Assembly (NCBI GenBank): GCA_015231815.1
Contig: JADGAW010000037.1
Span: forward strand, 1 to 14,069
Length of the DNA: 14,069 bases
Reading direction: 5' to 3'
Source of the DNA: Nitrospinota bacterium
GTDB lineage: Bacteria > Nitrospinota_A > JADGAW01
The notes under the pieces were generated by a model. It did no database searches. It was not told the DNA's origin and saw only the letters and a program-made list of their open reading frames with translations. A program made the position numbers and the translations under genes. Below, piece after piece: positions 1-6,873 of this stretch. Positions within the stretch are counted from its first letter, which is position 1. Each line of letters starts with the position of its first letter.

Positions 1-47
1 CACCAAATATTGGGTTACCTCTTAATCTTCTAACTCTTAAAAAACCA

Positions 48-67
48 CATATTTCCCGGAAAATATG
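48..67. repeat. 20-bp near-perfect palindrome upstream of hisH
   Basis: The sequence CATATTTCCCGGAAAATATG pairs in 9 of 10 positions about its centre; only 55/60 (C/A) fails. It ends 85 bp before the hisH start codon. A GC core flanked by AT arms, with no T-run after it, looks more like a site for a dimeric regulator than like a terminator. A hairpin in an RNA that ends an upstream gene is also possible. The symmetry is seen directly; the function is inferred. Confidence 0.45.
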
Positions 68-70
68 GTA

Positions 71-116
71 AGATATCTGCCTTTAAAGGGCTTGTTAAAA
101 GGCTTCAGTGACCTTT
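71..116 (+). promoter_or_regulatory. Palindrome-rich hisH leader with alternative short stems
   Basis: Two further perfect palindromes follow the 20-bp one: AGATATCT at 71-78 and CCTTTAAAGG at 80-89. A third element pairs AAAGG (98-102) with CCTTT (112-116) around a 9-nt loop. The AAAGG and CCTTT segments at 80-89 and 98-116 can exchange partners, so mutually exclusive hairpins are possible, but each stem is only about 5 bp. No run of His codons is present, so a classical his-leader attenuator is not supported. I see no convincing -35/-10 pair here. Confidence 0.25.
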
Positions 117-152
117 GATCCTAATCGTATTTTTCTTTAAACTACTTCCGAA

Positions 153-770
153 ATGTTGGCGATAATTAATTGTTCAATTGGTAATGTCTCTTCTGTTGCA
201 AACGCATTTAAAAAACTTGGTGAAGAAACAATCATTTCAAATGATGAAAAAGTCCTTCTCGAAGCAGATTATGTCGTTTTTCCCGGTGTTGGTTCTTTTA
301 AGTGTATGCAAAACATAAGGGACAATAATCTGGATAAGGTAATAAAAAAAATAGTTGATAAAGGTACACCTTTTTTGGGTATTTGTTTAGGTTTTCAGGT
401 ATTGTTTGACGAAAGCCATGAATTTGGACTTTCAGAAGGACTTGGAATTCTTTCCGGGTCAGTGCTTCCCTTTCAAGAGAAGTTGAAAGATTGCGCCGAG
501 CATTTAAAAATACCTCAGATTGGTTGGAACAGCATAAAAATTCAAAAGGAATCAAAGCTTTTTAAGGATATTCCGGATGAAAGTTATTTTTACTTCGTGC
601 ACTCCTACTATGTTGAGCCCCAAAACCCTGCAATAATTCTTAGTAAAACAGATTATGGTTTTGAGTACTGTTCTGCAGTTGAAGTTGAAAATGTTGTAGC
701 TGTACAATTTCATCCAGAAAAAAGCCAGAAAATCGGATTACAGTTCTTGAAAAACTTCTTAACAAAGTAA
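153..770 (+). CDS. hisH: Imidazole glycerol phosphate synthase, glutaminase subunit HisH
   Basis: HisH is the class I glutamine amidotransferase half of IGP synthase. It hydrolyses glutamine and channels ammonia to HisF, which makes IGP and AICAR in histidine biosynthesis. The 205 residues match the usual family length. The oxyanion-strand motif FPGVGSF lies near 43-49, the nucleophile is Cys78 in GICLGFQ, and the His/Glu pair is H187 and E189 in QFHPEKS. PQIGWNSI (121-128) and FVHSYY (148-153) are typical HisH blocks. The start at 153 leads straight into the first beta strand (LAIINCSIGN); there is no Shine-Dalgarno. The gene is not beside hisF or hisA: it shares a 1-base TAATG overlap with a cell-wall amidase gene, implying translational coupling. 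A HisH paralogue for surface-sugar amination is an alternative, as in some orphan copies, but the sequence looks canonical. Confidence 0.93.
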   Translation: MLAIINCSIGNVSSVANAFKKLGEETIISNDEKVLLEADYVVFPGVGSFKCMQNIRDNNLDKVIKKIVDKGTPFLGICLGFQVLFDESHEFGLSEGLGILSGSVLPFQEKLKDCAEHLKIPQIGWNSIKIQKESKLFKDIPDESYFYFVHSYYVEPQNPAIILSKTDYGFEYCSAVEVENVVAVQFHPEKSQKIGLQFLKNFLTK

Positions 771-2104
771 TGAAAAAGGTTCTCTCTTTAAAAGTACTCT
801 TCTTATGTATAACGATTTGTTGTTATAGCCTCCAACCCTTTGGTGCTAATTGTTCTTTTCCGCTACTTGAATTGTCGGCAGAAGCAGCTTCTCATCCTGC
901 AATAATAAAGAACGTACGACATGGAATTCAAAAGGGTTTTACAAGGGTGGTAATTGACCTTGAAAAAAAAACGAGCTATAAGGAAATATTTGTTGAAGAT
1001 AATTCTCAATTAATTATTGATTTTCCCTCAGCACAATTTGCCCGAGGAAGCAGATTTAAGAAAGACAGGCATCTTCAAGACATTACTGTAAAAAAAATTA
1101 CCTACAATTCCCTAAATGGCTCTAATGATCAGGTTGTCTTTGATCTTGGGGAGTATGAATCCTACCGGGTTTATTCCTTAGGTAACCCTTTTCGTGTTGT
1201 GGTAGATATATTTAATCCACTTCCGGGTTCGAAAAAGAAACATACAGCAATAACCACAATAAAACCAAAAAACATAATTGTTAAAACTAAAAAAAATATT
1301 GTTGAAAAAAAGGAAGTTCACAAAATAAGAAAGCCTTTGGACAATTTGTTAAATAAAAAATCTCAAATACAAAAAATTCCCAAGGGTTTAATAAACCGTT
1401 CAGAACTTACTATTGTTATTGACCCAGGACATGGGGGTAAGGATTCCGGTGCAGTCGGACTTTATGGTCTTAAAGAAAAGCATATTGTCCTGGACATTGG
1501 AAAAAGGTTGCGAAACATTTTTAAATATAAATATAAGTGCAAAGTTGTCATGACCAGAGATAGGGATATTTTTATTCCTTTAAAAGAAAGAACAAGGTTG
1601 GCTGAAAAGTATAATGCATCACTTTTTATATCAATTCATGTGAATGCAACAAGAAGAAATATTGCCAATGGGATTGAAACCTACTTTCTCAGTCCTGCAA
1701 AGAGTGAAAGTGCTCTTGAAACTCAAGCTCGTGAGAATATTATTGTTGGAGGCAAGGAAGACAGAAGTTCTTCAGATCTTGATTTCATCTTCGCCAGCAT
1801 GAAAAATACTCAGAAGGTAAATGAATCGAGTCTTCTTGCTGGTTCCATTCAAAAATCAATTATTGGCGATGTGAAGAAAAAATATAAGAGAGTACGCAAT
1901 CTAGGAGTAAAAACCGCAATGTTTGTTGTACTTTTTGGTGCATCAATGCCATCGGTTCTTATAGAATCTGCTTTTATCACAAATCCCCGTGAGGCAAAGA
2001 GGTTGAAAACAAGTAACTATCGTCAGGTGTTGGCAGATTCAATCTATAAAGGTGTTGAAAATTACCTGAAACAGACGACCATAGAGTACAACGTTAAGCG
2101 TTAA
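770..2104 (+). CDS. AMIN-domain N-acetylmuramoyl-L-alanine amidase (AmiC type, exported)
   Basis: This predicted zinc hydrolase cleaves the amide bond between N-acetylmuramic acid and the stem peptide, as AmiA/B/C do when daughter cells separate. A basic N-terminus followed by a hydrophobic stretch (about 5-22) looks like a signal peptide, so it should act in the periplasm. Residues about 43-150 fit an AMIN domain, which targets the enzyme to the septum or cell wall. A Lys-rich linker (about 151-210) joins it to an Amidase_3 domain (213-438). Zinc ligands are H221 (DPGHGG), E236 (LKEKH) and H290 (SIHVNA); the catalytic Glu is E399 (VLIESAFITN). All key residues are present. Its start overlaps the hisH stop by one base, and der follows 31 bp later. 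The extended basic linker may bind wall polymers or membrane, which is inference. Confidence 0.92.
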   Translation: MKKVLSLKVLFLCITICCYSLQPFGANCSFPLLELSAEAASHPAIIKNVRHGIQKGFTRVVIDLEKKTSYKEIFVEDNSQLIIDFPSAQFARGSRFKKDRHLQDITVKKITYNSLNGSNDQVVFDLGEYESYRVYSLGNPFRVVVDIFNPLPGSKKKHTAITTIKPKNIIVKTKKNIVEKKEVHKIRKPLDNLLNKKSQIQKIPKGLINRSELTIVIDPGHGGKDSGAVGLYGLKEKHIVLDIGKRLRNIFKYKYKCKVVMTRDRDIFIPLKERTRLAEKYNASLFISIHVNATRRNIANGIETYFLSPAKSESALETQARENIIVGGKEDRSSSDLDFIFASMKNTQKVNESSLLAGSIQKSIIGDVKKKYKRVRNLGVKTAMFVVLFGASMPSVLIESAFITNPREAKRLKTSNYRQVLADSIYKGVENYLKQTTIEYNVKR

Positions 2105-2135
2105 ATGTCTTGCATTACAATTAATTTAAAAGAAA

Positions 2136-3593
2136 ATGAATCTACCCATTGTTGCAATTGTTGGCCGACCCAATGTTGGCAAATCTTCCCTCTTCAACCG
2201 TATTATTGGATTTCGTAAAGCAATTGTTTCTGATACTTCAGGAGTAACACGGGATAGGAACTACTCAAGAGTTAACTGGTATGGGAGACATTTTATTTTA
2301 GTTGATACTGGCGGGTTTGAGAAAAAACCAGAGGAGGAATCGGTTGTTCTCATTCGGGAACAAACCCAGCTTGCAATTGAAGAAGCAGACCTCATCATTG
2401 TTGTCTGTGATGGACGACTTGGTTTAAACGTAAACGACCATGAAATTATAAAGATTATTCGCAAATCAGGGAAGGGGTTTTATCTTGCAGTAAATAAGCT
2501 TGATAATCTTGGTGATATTCCTGATCCGGAATTTTATTCGTTAGGAGCAAAGGAAATTTTTCCCACCTCAGCTGAGCATAAAATGGGGGCTGATGATCTT
2601 CTGGAAGCTGTTCTTAAAGATGTTTCTGTTATCAAGGATGAAGAGGAGGTAGAAGGAGAATCTTTGGAAGAAGAAATTAAGGTGTTTGAAAATAATGAAG
2701 AAGAGGGTGAAGAAAGAGAGCCTTCTGAAGATGCTACTGCTACATCCATAAAGCTAAATGATTATGCCTATATTCCCCATGATTTAAAAGGTAAAACCAT
2801 AAAGCTTGCTATTGTAGGAAGACCAAATGTTGGAAAGTCTTCATTTACCAATAAGGTATTAGGGCGGGAAAGAACAATTGTAAGTCCAATATCTGGTACA
2901 ACAAGAGATCCCGTAGATTCGGATATAGAAATTAATGGAAGAAAAATAACTCTTATCGACACCGCCGGAATTAAAAGAAGAGGAAAGGTTACCAACAAGC
3001 TCGATAAGTTTTCGGTCATGATGGCGTTACGGGTTGTGGAAAAATGCGACCTTGCGCTTCTTCTCATTGATGCTGTTGAAGGGCCGACAGATCAGGATGT
3101 GCATATTGCTGGTTCTGTTTATGAAAAAGGTTGTGGAATTATTATTGCCTTGAATAAATGGGATTTATTAAAAGAAAAAGACACAAATACTTTCGACCAG
3201 TATGTTGAATCAGTCAGAAACAAATTTAAGTTCATCCCCTATGCTCCTGTGGTTTCTATATCCGCACTTTCAGGACAGCGGGTACACAAAGTTTTTGAAG
3301 TTATTGAGGAGGTATATCAGGAACTTAACATTAAGCTCAAAACCAATCCCCTCAACAGGTTAATAAAGGAAATTACAGAAGAGAAACCACCGCCTTTCTT
3401 TGGAAGAAACAAACGAACAAAATTTTATTATTCAGTTCAAACAAGAACCAATCCTCTCACCATTACCATTTTTACTAATAATCCTACGGAAATTCATTTT
3501 TCCTACCAGAGGTTTCTTAAAAATCGCTTGGCAGAATCCATTGGAATAACAAAAGCACCCTTAGAGCTAAAGTTCAGGCTTCGTAAACATTAG
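2136..3593 (+). CDS. der: Ribosome-associated GTPase Der (EngA)
   Basis: Der is a tandem GTPase needed for maturation of the 50S ribosomal subunit. Both G domains are intact. G domain 1 has GRPNVGKSS (10-18), DTGG (57-60), NKLD (120-123) and TSA (144-146). G domain 2 has GRPNVGKSS (228-236), DTAG (275-278), NKWD (340-343) and SAL (376-378). The KH-like RNA-binding domain fills about 405-485, ending in KFRLRKH. At 485 residues it is near the E. coli length and longer than the short Gram-positive forms. Much of the extra length is a strongly acidic linker between the G domains (about 167-200, mostly Glu). The start gives the expected N-terminus (MNLPIVAIVG). No Shine-Dalgarno is visible; GAAA just before ATG is the nearest thing. 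It probably shares a transcript with hisH and the amidase gene. Confidence 0.97.
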   Translation: MNLPIVAIVGRPNVGKSSLFNRIIGFRKAIVSDTSGVTRDRNYSRVNWYGRHFILVDTGGFEKKPEEESVVLIREQTQLAIEEADLIIVVCDGRLGLNVNDHEIIKIIRKSGKGFYLAVNKLDNLGDIPDPEFYSLGAKEIFPTSAEHKMGADDLLEAVLKDVSVIKDEEEVEGESLEEEIKVFENNEEEGEEREPSEDATATSIKLNDYAYIPHDLKGKTIKLAIVGRPNVGKSSFTNKVLGRERTIVSPISGTTRDPVDSDIEINGRKITLIDTAGIKRRGKVTNKLDKFSVMMALRVVEKCDLALLLIDAVEGPTDQDVHIAGSVYEKGCGIIIALNKWDLLKEKDTNTFDQYVESVRNKFKFIPYAPVVSISALSGQRVHKVFEVIEEVYQELNIKLKTNPLNRLIKEITEEKPPPFFGRNKRTKFYYSVQTRTNPLTITIFTNNPTEIHFSYQRFLKNRLAESIGITKAPLELKFRLRKH

Positions 3594-3722
3594 AAAAAAG
3601 AAGGTTTTCGAGAATTTTGGCAAGGGTGTTCATTATGTTTAAGAATGACCTTTAAAGAGAGAGTTCAATACATCTTTGGAGACAACCTTTAGAGCATAAA
3701 ATTTACTTGGATATTCGTCTAA

Positions 3723-3772
3723 TTTTTTACTGCTGAAATGTAGAGGTTATAATCAACATATACAGTAAAAAA
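3723..3772. repeat. Perfect 10-bp inverted repeat framing a promoter
   Basis: TTTTTTACTG at 3723-3732 and CAGTAAAAAA at 3763-3772 are exact reverse complements separated by 30 bp. The TATAAT at 3748-3753 sits almost at the centre, and the likely -35 overlaps the left arm. Arm centres are about 40 bp apart, close to four helical turns. The layout fits a pair of regulator half-sites across a promoter; an RNA stem with a 30-nt loop is the alternative. Confidence 0.4.
3726..3753 (+). promoter_or_regulatory. Candidate sigma-70-type promoter of the zinc-ribbon gene
   Basis: A consensus -10 hexamer TATAAT (3748-3753) is preceded, after 16 bp, by TTTACT (3726-3731), which matches four of six -35 positions. 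Transcription would start near 3760, giving a leader of roughly 67 nt before the ATG at 3827. This is the largest gap on the right-going side (3594-3826), consistent with a separate transcription unit after der. I see nothing else definite in that gap, and no clear terminator for der. Confidence 0.4.
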
Positions 3773-3826
3773 CATTTTGCAAGAGGTTAATGAATAAAAA
3801 CAAATTTCACCCCTAGTAAAAATACC

Positions 3827-4768
3827 ATGAAACTCATTGTCAAATGCGATTCTTGTTCACGACAATATAATGCTACCGGTCATAAACCGGGAAGTCGTTT
3901 TCGCTGCAGGTGCGGTGCTGTGCAAACTATTCCCACACCAAAAGAAAGCTTTGATGCTCAAGTTATTCGATGCTCTTCCTGTGGTGCTCCACGACAGGGA
4001 GAAAGCACATCCTGCCAGTTTTGTGGATCCGACTTCACTCTCCATGAAAAAGATATGCATACGGTTTGTCCAGGATGCATGACTCGAATTAGTGACAAAG
4101 CTCAATATTGTCATTATTGTGGTGAAAGAATCATTGTTGAGGAAAATGCGGGAGAACAAAGCGACATTCATTGTCCAGCCTGTGGGAAAGAAAAACTATT
4201 GCATATCAGAAAAATTACCGGAAAGCCCTTTACCTTTATGGAATGTGATGTGTGTAACGGAATGTGGCTGGGACACGAAGTTTTTCAGGAGTTAAGAAAA
4301 GAAAGTGCACAAGGCGTTTCGATAGCAATCGAGCCGGCAAAAAAAGGGTCAGCACATTATGAAGAAGGCTTTAAGAAACAATCAGGAGAACTTTACCGGA
4401 GGTGTCCTCATTGCAACCTCTATATGGCAAGACGAAACTTCGAAAAGAAAAGTGGAATTATTGTTGATATTTGTAGTGACCATGGAATATGGTTTGATAA
4501 TGATGAACTCAACAGACTTTTGCTCTGGGTAAAAAAAGGTGGGCTTATTAAAGCTCAAGAGGCTAATCTTAGAGATAAAAACAGGCTTGCCAAGGAAACG
4601 AAAAAAGGTTCATCAGACTTTGTAATGACATCCGGAAGTGATTACTTTGATTCTCATGACACTTCTCTGAGCTTTTCCATTGGGGCAATTGTTGGAGGAA
4701 TTTTTACTGGGATTGGTGATGCAATTTCAGATGGATTTGATGCGGACGGAGGTGGTGGAGGAGATTAA
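3827..4768 (+). CDS. Multi-zinc-ribbon protein with two zf-TFIIB-like ribbons
   Basis: I do not recognise a specific function. The 313 residues contain five successive metal-binding knuckle pairs: C7/C10 with C27/C29; C49/C52 with C63/C66; C81/C84 with C95/C98; C116/C119 with C140/C143; and C193/C196 with C216 and H219. The last two carry the zf-TFIIB signature, in which the second knuckle is followed by a Trp/Asp/Glu block (CNGMWLGHEVF, 143-153; HGIWFDNDELN, 219-229). After about residue 240 the chain becomes charged. It then has a Gly-rich hydrophobic stretch (about 284-300) that is too weak to call a membrane anchor, and ends in an Asp/Gly tail with GGGGGD. Such ribbons usually mediate nucleic-acid or protein contacts; no enzyme domain is visible. 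It has its own candidate promoter flanked by an inverted repeat. No Shine-Dalgarno is present. The start is favoured because the first ribbon begins at residue 7. Confidence 0.8.
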   Translation: MKLIVKCDSCSRQYNATGHKPGSRFRCRCGAVQTIPTPKESFDAQVIRCSSCGAPRQGESTSCQFCGSDFTLHEKDMHTVCPGCMTRISDKAQYCHYCGERIIVEENAGEQSDIHCPACGKEKLLHIRKITGKPFTFMECDVCNGMWLGHEVFQELRKESAQGVSIAIEPAKKGSAHYEEGFKKQSGELYRRCPHCNLYMARRNFEKKSGIIVDICSDHGIWFDNDELNRLLLWVKKGGLIKAQEANLRDKNRLAKETKKGSSDFVMTSGSDYFDSHDTSLSFSIGAIVGGIFTGIGDAISDGFDADGGGGGD

Positions 4769-4779
4769 TAGGAATAGGA

Positions 4780-4830
4780 AAAGGTTGAGTAAATAATGCT
4801 CATAATTGAATACGCCTTTATTTTTTTTTC
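4780..4830 (+). terminator. Weak terminator-like stem in the convergent gap
   Basis: AAAGG (4780-4784) can pair with CCTTT (4815-4819), enclosing a small TGAG/CTCA stem (4786-4789 with 4799-4802). A run of nine T residues follows at 4821-4829. It would end transcription of the zinc-ribbon gene, but the stems are short and the T-run lies inside the last codons of the opposing gene, where it encodes lysines. The 49-bp gap 4769-4817 holds nothing else that I can see. Confidence 0.25.
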
Positions 4831-5720
4831 TTTATTGTTATTTCGATTTCATTTCCCTTTTCATTGTAATGCATTCTCTCAAAGCTCACCATTCGAGCAA
4901 TGGCAATGCCTCTTCCATGTTGATGGTAGATTCGATCAGTGTCAATCTTCATATATTTTTTCCAGTCAAACCCCTTTCCCTCATCCTTGATCGTTACGAC
5001 CATGTGCTCTGATAAATTTTTTACCGTTACTTCAACTTTTTTAGAACAATTTTCAGGTAAATTCAGTCTTTTTTCAACTTCTTTTAACCATTCTCCATCC
5101 TTACTTAAGATGCTTTTTTCTTCATAAGTTATTCCAAGGTTTCCATGTTCTACAGCATTAATAAACAACTCAGACAAGCCTGTAACAATTTGTTCACTAT
5201 TTAACGCAATTTTTGATAAATACTCTGCAAGAGCTTGGGCACCCTGAAGGTTTTGGACAAAATAGGTTGCGGTATCAATCATTGCAAGAGACCTGAAAGA
5301 ACTCATTACTTCCTCTTTAAGCCTTTTAAATCGCATTCTATCGCCAACGGCGGTCATGAGTACAGCAAGGAGGATGTCTTTTTTATACGGTTTTGTAAGA
5401 TAGTAGTATGCTCCCGCCTTCATTCCACGATTTATTTCGCGTCGTTCAATCTTTCCTGACTCAATAATAACGGGAATATTTTCCAGAATCGGGTTAGCTT
5501 TCATTTTTTTGATAACGTCCATGCCTTTCATCCCTGGAAGAGAATCATCAAGAAGAACGATATCATATTCTTCTGGGTTACTGTCGAGAAGTTCCCATGC
5601 TTCTGTTCCATTACTGGCATCTTTAATAATATAGGACTCATCTTTGAGGTATTCCTTTACTACTTCTCTATATAAAGGGTCACCTTCTACTATCAGAATT
5701 GTAATGTTTAATGGTTTCAT
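4818..5720 (-). CDS. Response-regulator receiver fused to an RsbW-like ATPase
   Basis: This 300-aa cytoplasmic signalling protein has an N-terminal receiver domain (about 5-125), a short helical linker, and a C-terminal GHKL ATPase of the anti-sigma/serine-kinase RsbW class (about 150-297). In the receiver the likely phospho-acceptor is D58 (VLLDDSLPG), the Thr/Ser switch is S88, and the conserved Lys is K110 (TKPY). The acidic pocket reads E12-G13-D14, so the second acidic residue is Gly. The ATPase keeps its N-box (ELFINAVEHGN, N188), G1 box (DEGKGFDW, 246-253) and G2-like box (HGRGIAIAR, 268-276). It should therefore bind ATP and may phosphorylate an STAS-type antagonist or bind a sigma factor under control of the receiver. 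No such partner is in the window. It is the last gene of the left-going series, 68 bp after ispG, with no Shine-Dalgarno. Confidence 0.88.
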   Translation of the reverse strand: MKPLNITILIVEGDPLYREVVKEYLKDESYIIKDASNGTEAWELLDSNPEEYDIVLLDDSLPGMKGMDVIKKMKANPILENIPVIIESGKIERREINRGMKAGAYYYLTKPYKKDILLAVLMTAVGDRMRFKRLKEEVMSSFRSLAMIDTATYFVQNLQGAQALAEYLSKIALNSEQIVTGLSELFINAVEHGNLGITYEEKSILSKDGEWLKEVEKRLNLPENCSKKVEVTVKNLSEHMVVTIKDEGKGFDWKKYMKIDTDRIYHQHGRGIAIARMVSFERMHYNEKGNEIEITIKKKK

Positions 5721-5788
5721 CTATATAAGTCATCAAAAATTAAATCCGTTATATTCCCCACAAAGAATAGGTACATCTTATCATTCTT

Positions 5789-6865
5789 TTATTGTTTGGA
5801 AACTGCATAGTTTTCAATTTCTTCCAATAATGCCTGGAGCATTTCCTCTTCACTTACCTTTCTAATTACTTCACCATCCTTAAAGAGTAAAGCAGTACCA
5901 TCTCCACCTGCAATTCCAATATCAGCTTCCCGTGCTTCACCGGGACCATTTACAACACACCCCATAATTGCAACAGTAATTTTCTTGTCTATTTTAGCTG
6001 TTGCCTGTTCAACTTTATTCGCCATCTCAACAAGGTTGATTTCACACCTTCCACATGTTGGGCAAGAAATATAATTAATTCCCTTTTGCCGAATGCCAAG
6101 AGACTTTAAAAGTTCGTAGGCAACCCGGACTTCTTCTAGGGGATCTCCTGTCAAGGAAACCCTTAACGTATCACCAATTCCTTCATAAAGAAGAATTCCC
6201 AGTCCGATAGAAGATTTTACCGTACCGGAAAAGTAGGTTCCTGCCTCAGAAACCCCAATATGAAGCGGGTAATCTACCTTTTTTGCCATTGAACGATAGG
6301 CTTCAACGGTTCGATAAATATCTGAAGCTTTCAGAGAGACTTTGATGTTGTGGTAATGATACCTTTCCACGATTGCTATATGTTCGAGGGCAGATTCGAC
6401 CATTGCATCAATAGTTGCTCCTCCATGTTTTTTGAGTAATGCCTTGGAAATAGAACCTGCATTTACTCCTATTCTTATCGGGATTTCCCTTTCCTTAGCA
6501 GATTTAATTACTGCCTCTGTTTTTTCCTCAGAACCTATATTTCCAGGATTTAATCTAATTCCAGCAACATTGTTCTTTATTGACTCCAGAGCTAACCTGT
6601 AATCAAAATGTATATCGGCAATAATAGGAACAAGTGACTGATTACAGATTTCTTTAATCGCATGAGCTGCTTGTAAGTCTGGCACAGCCACTCTGACAAT
6701 TTCACAACCAACCTCAGTTAATTCCTTAATTTGTTGTACGGTTGCATCGATATCTGAGGTATCGGTATTGGTCATCGACTGGACGGAAATGGGGGCGTCC
6801 CCCCCGATAAGCAGGTTTCCCAGTTTAATTTGTCGTGTTTTTTTTCTCTTTATTGTATGTTGCAT
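5789..6865 (-). CDS. ispG: 4-hydroxy-3-methylbut-2-enyl diphosphate synthase IspG (GcpE)
   Basis: IspG is the [4Fe-4S] enzyme that converts MEcPP to HMBPP, the penultimate step of the MEP isoprenoid pathway. The N-terminal TIM-barrel part has the family blocks GGDAPISVQSMTNTDT (21-36) and GIRLNPGNIG (102-111). The cluster ligands are all present: C268 and C271 in ISCPTCGR, C303 in MGCVVNGPGE, and E310 as the fourth ligand. At 358 residues it is close to the E. coli enzyme and lacks the large insert found in plant, chlamydial and some other homologues. It starts 8 bp after the upstream methyltransferase gene, so the two are almost certainly co-transcribed. No Shine-Dalgarno is present: the 8-bp gap and the end of the preceding gene hold AAGACTAAAC six bases before the ATG. 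Confidence 0.97.
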   Translation of the reverse strand: MQHTIKRKKTRQIKLGNLLIGGDAPISVQSMTNTDTSDIDATVQQIKELTEVGCEIVRVAVPDLQAAHAIKEICNQSLVPIIADIHFDYRLALESIKNNVAGIRLNPGNIGSEEKTEAVIKSAKEREIPIRIGVNAGSISKALLKKHGGATIDAMVESALEHIAIVERYHYHNIKVSLKASDIYRTVEAYRSMAKKVDYPLHIGVSEAGTYFSGTVKSSIGLGILLYEGIGDTLRVSLTGDPLEEVRVAYELLKSLGIRQKGINYISCPTCGRCEINLVEMANKVEQATAKIDKKITVAIMGCVVNGPGEAREADIGIAGGDGTALLFKDGEVIRKVSEEEMLQALLEEIENYAVSKQ

Positions 6866-6873
6866 GGATTGGT

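Noticed and set aside
3..71. Open plus-strand frame of 22 codons ending in TAA at 69-71, possibly the tail of an upstream gene
   Set aside because: Too short to judge, no recognisable family ending, and it runs through the 20-bp palindrome. It may be chance in AT-rich sequence.
2768..3067. Minus-strand open frame of 99 codons inside der
   Set aside because: It lies wholly antisense to conserved Der motifs, has no recognisable domain, and is explained as a shadow of the real gene.
3594..3640. GAAAA/TTTTC hairpin after der as a terminator
   Set aside because: The stem is very AT-rich and short, and no T-run follows it.
3837..4171. Overlapping open frames on both strands inside the zinc-ribbon gene
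   Set aside because: The main frame contains regular Cys knuckles. The others show no motif and start inside it.
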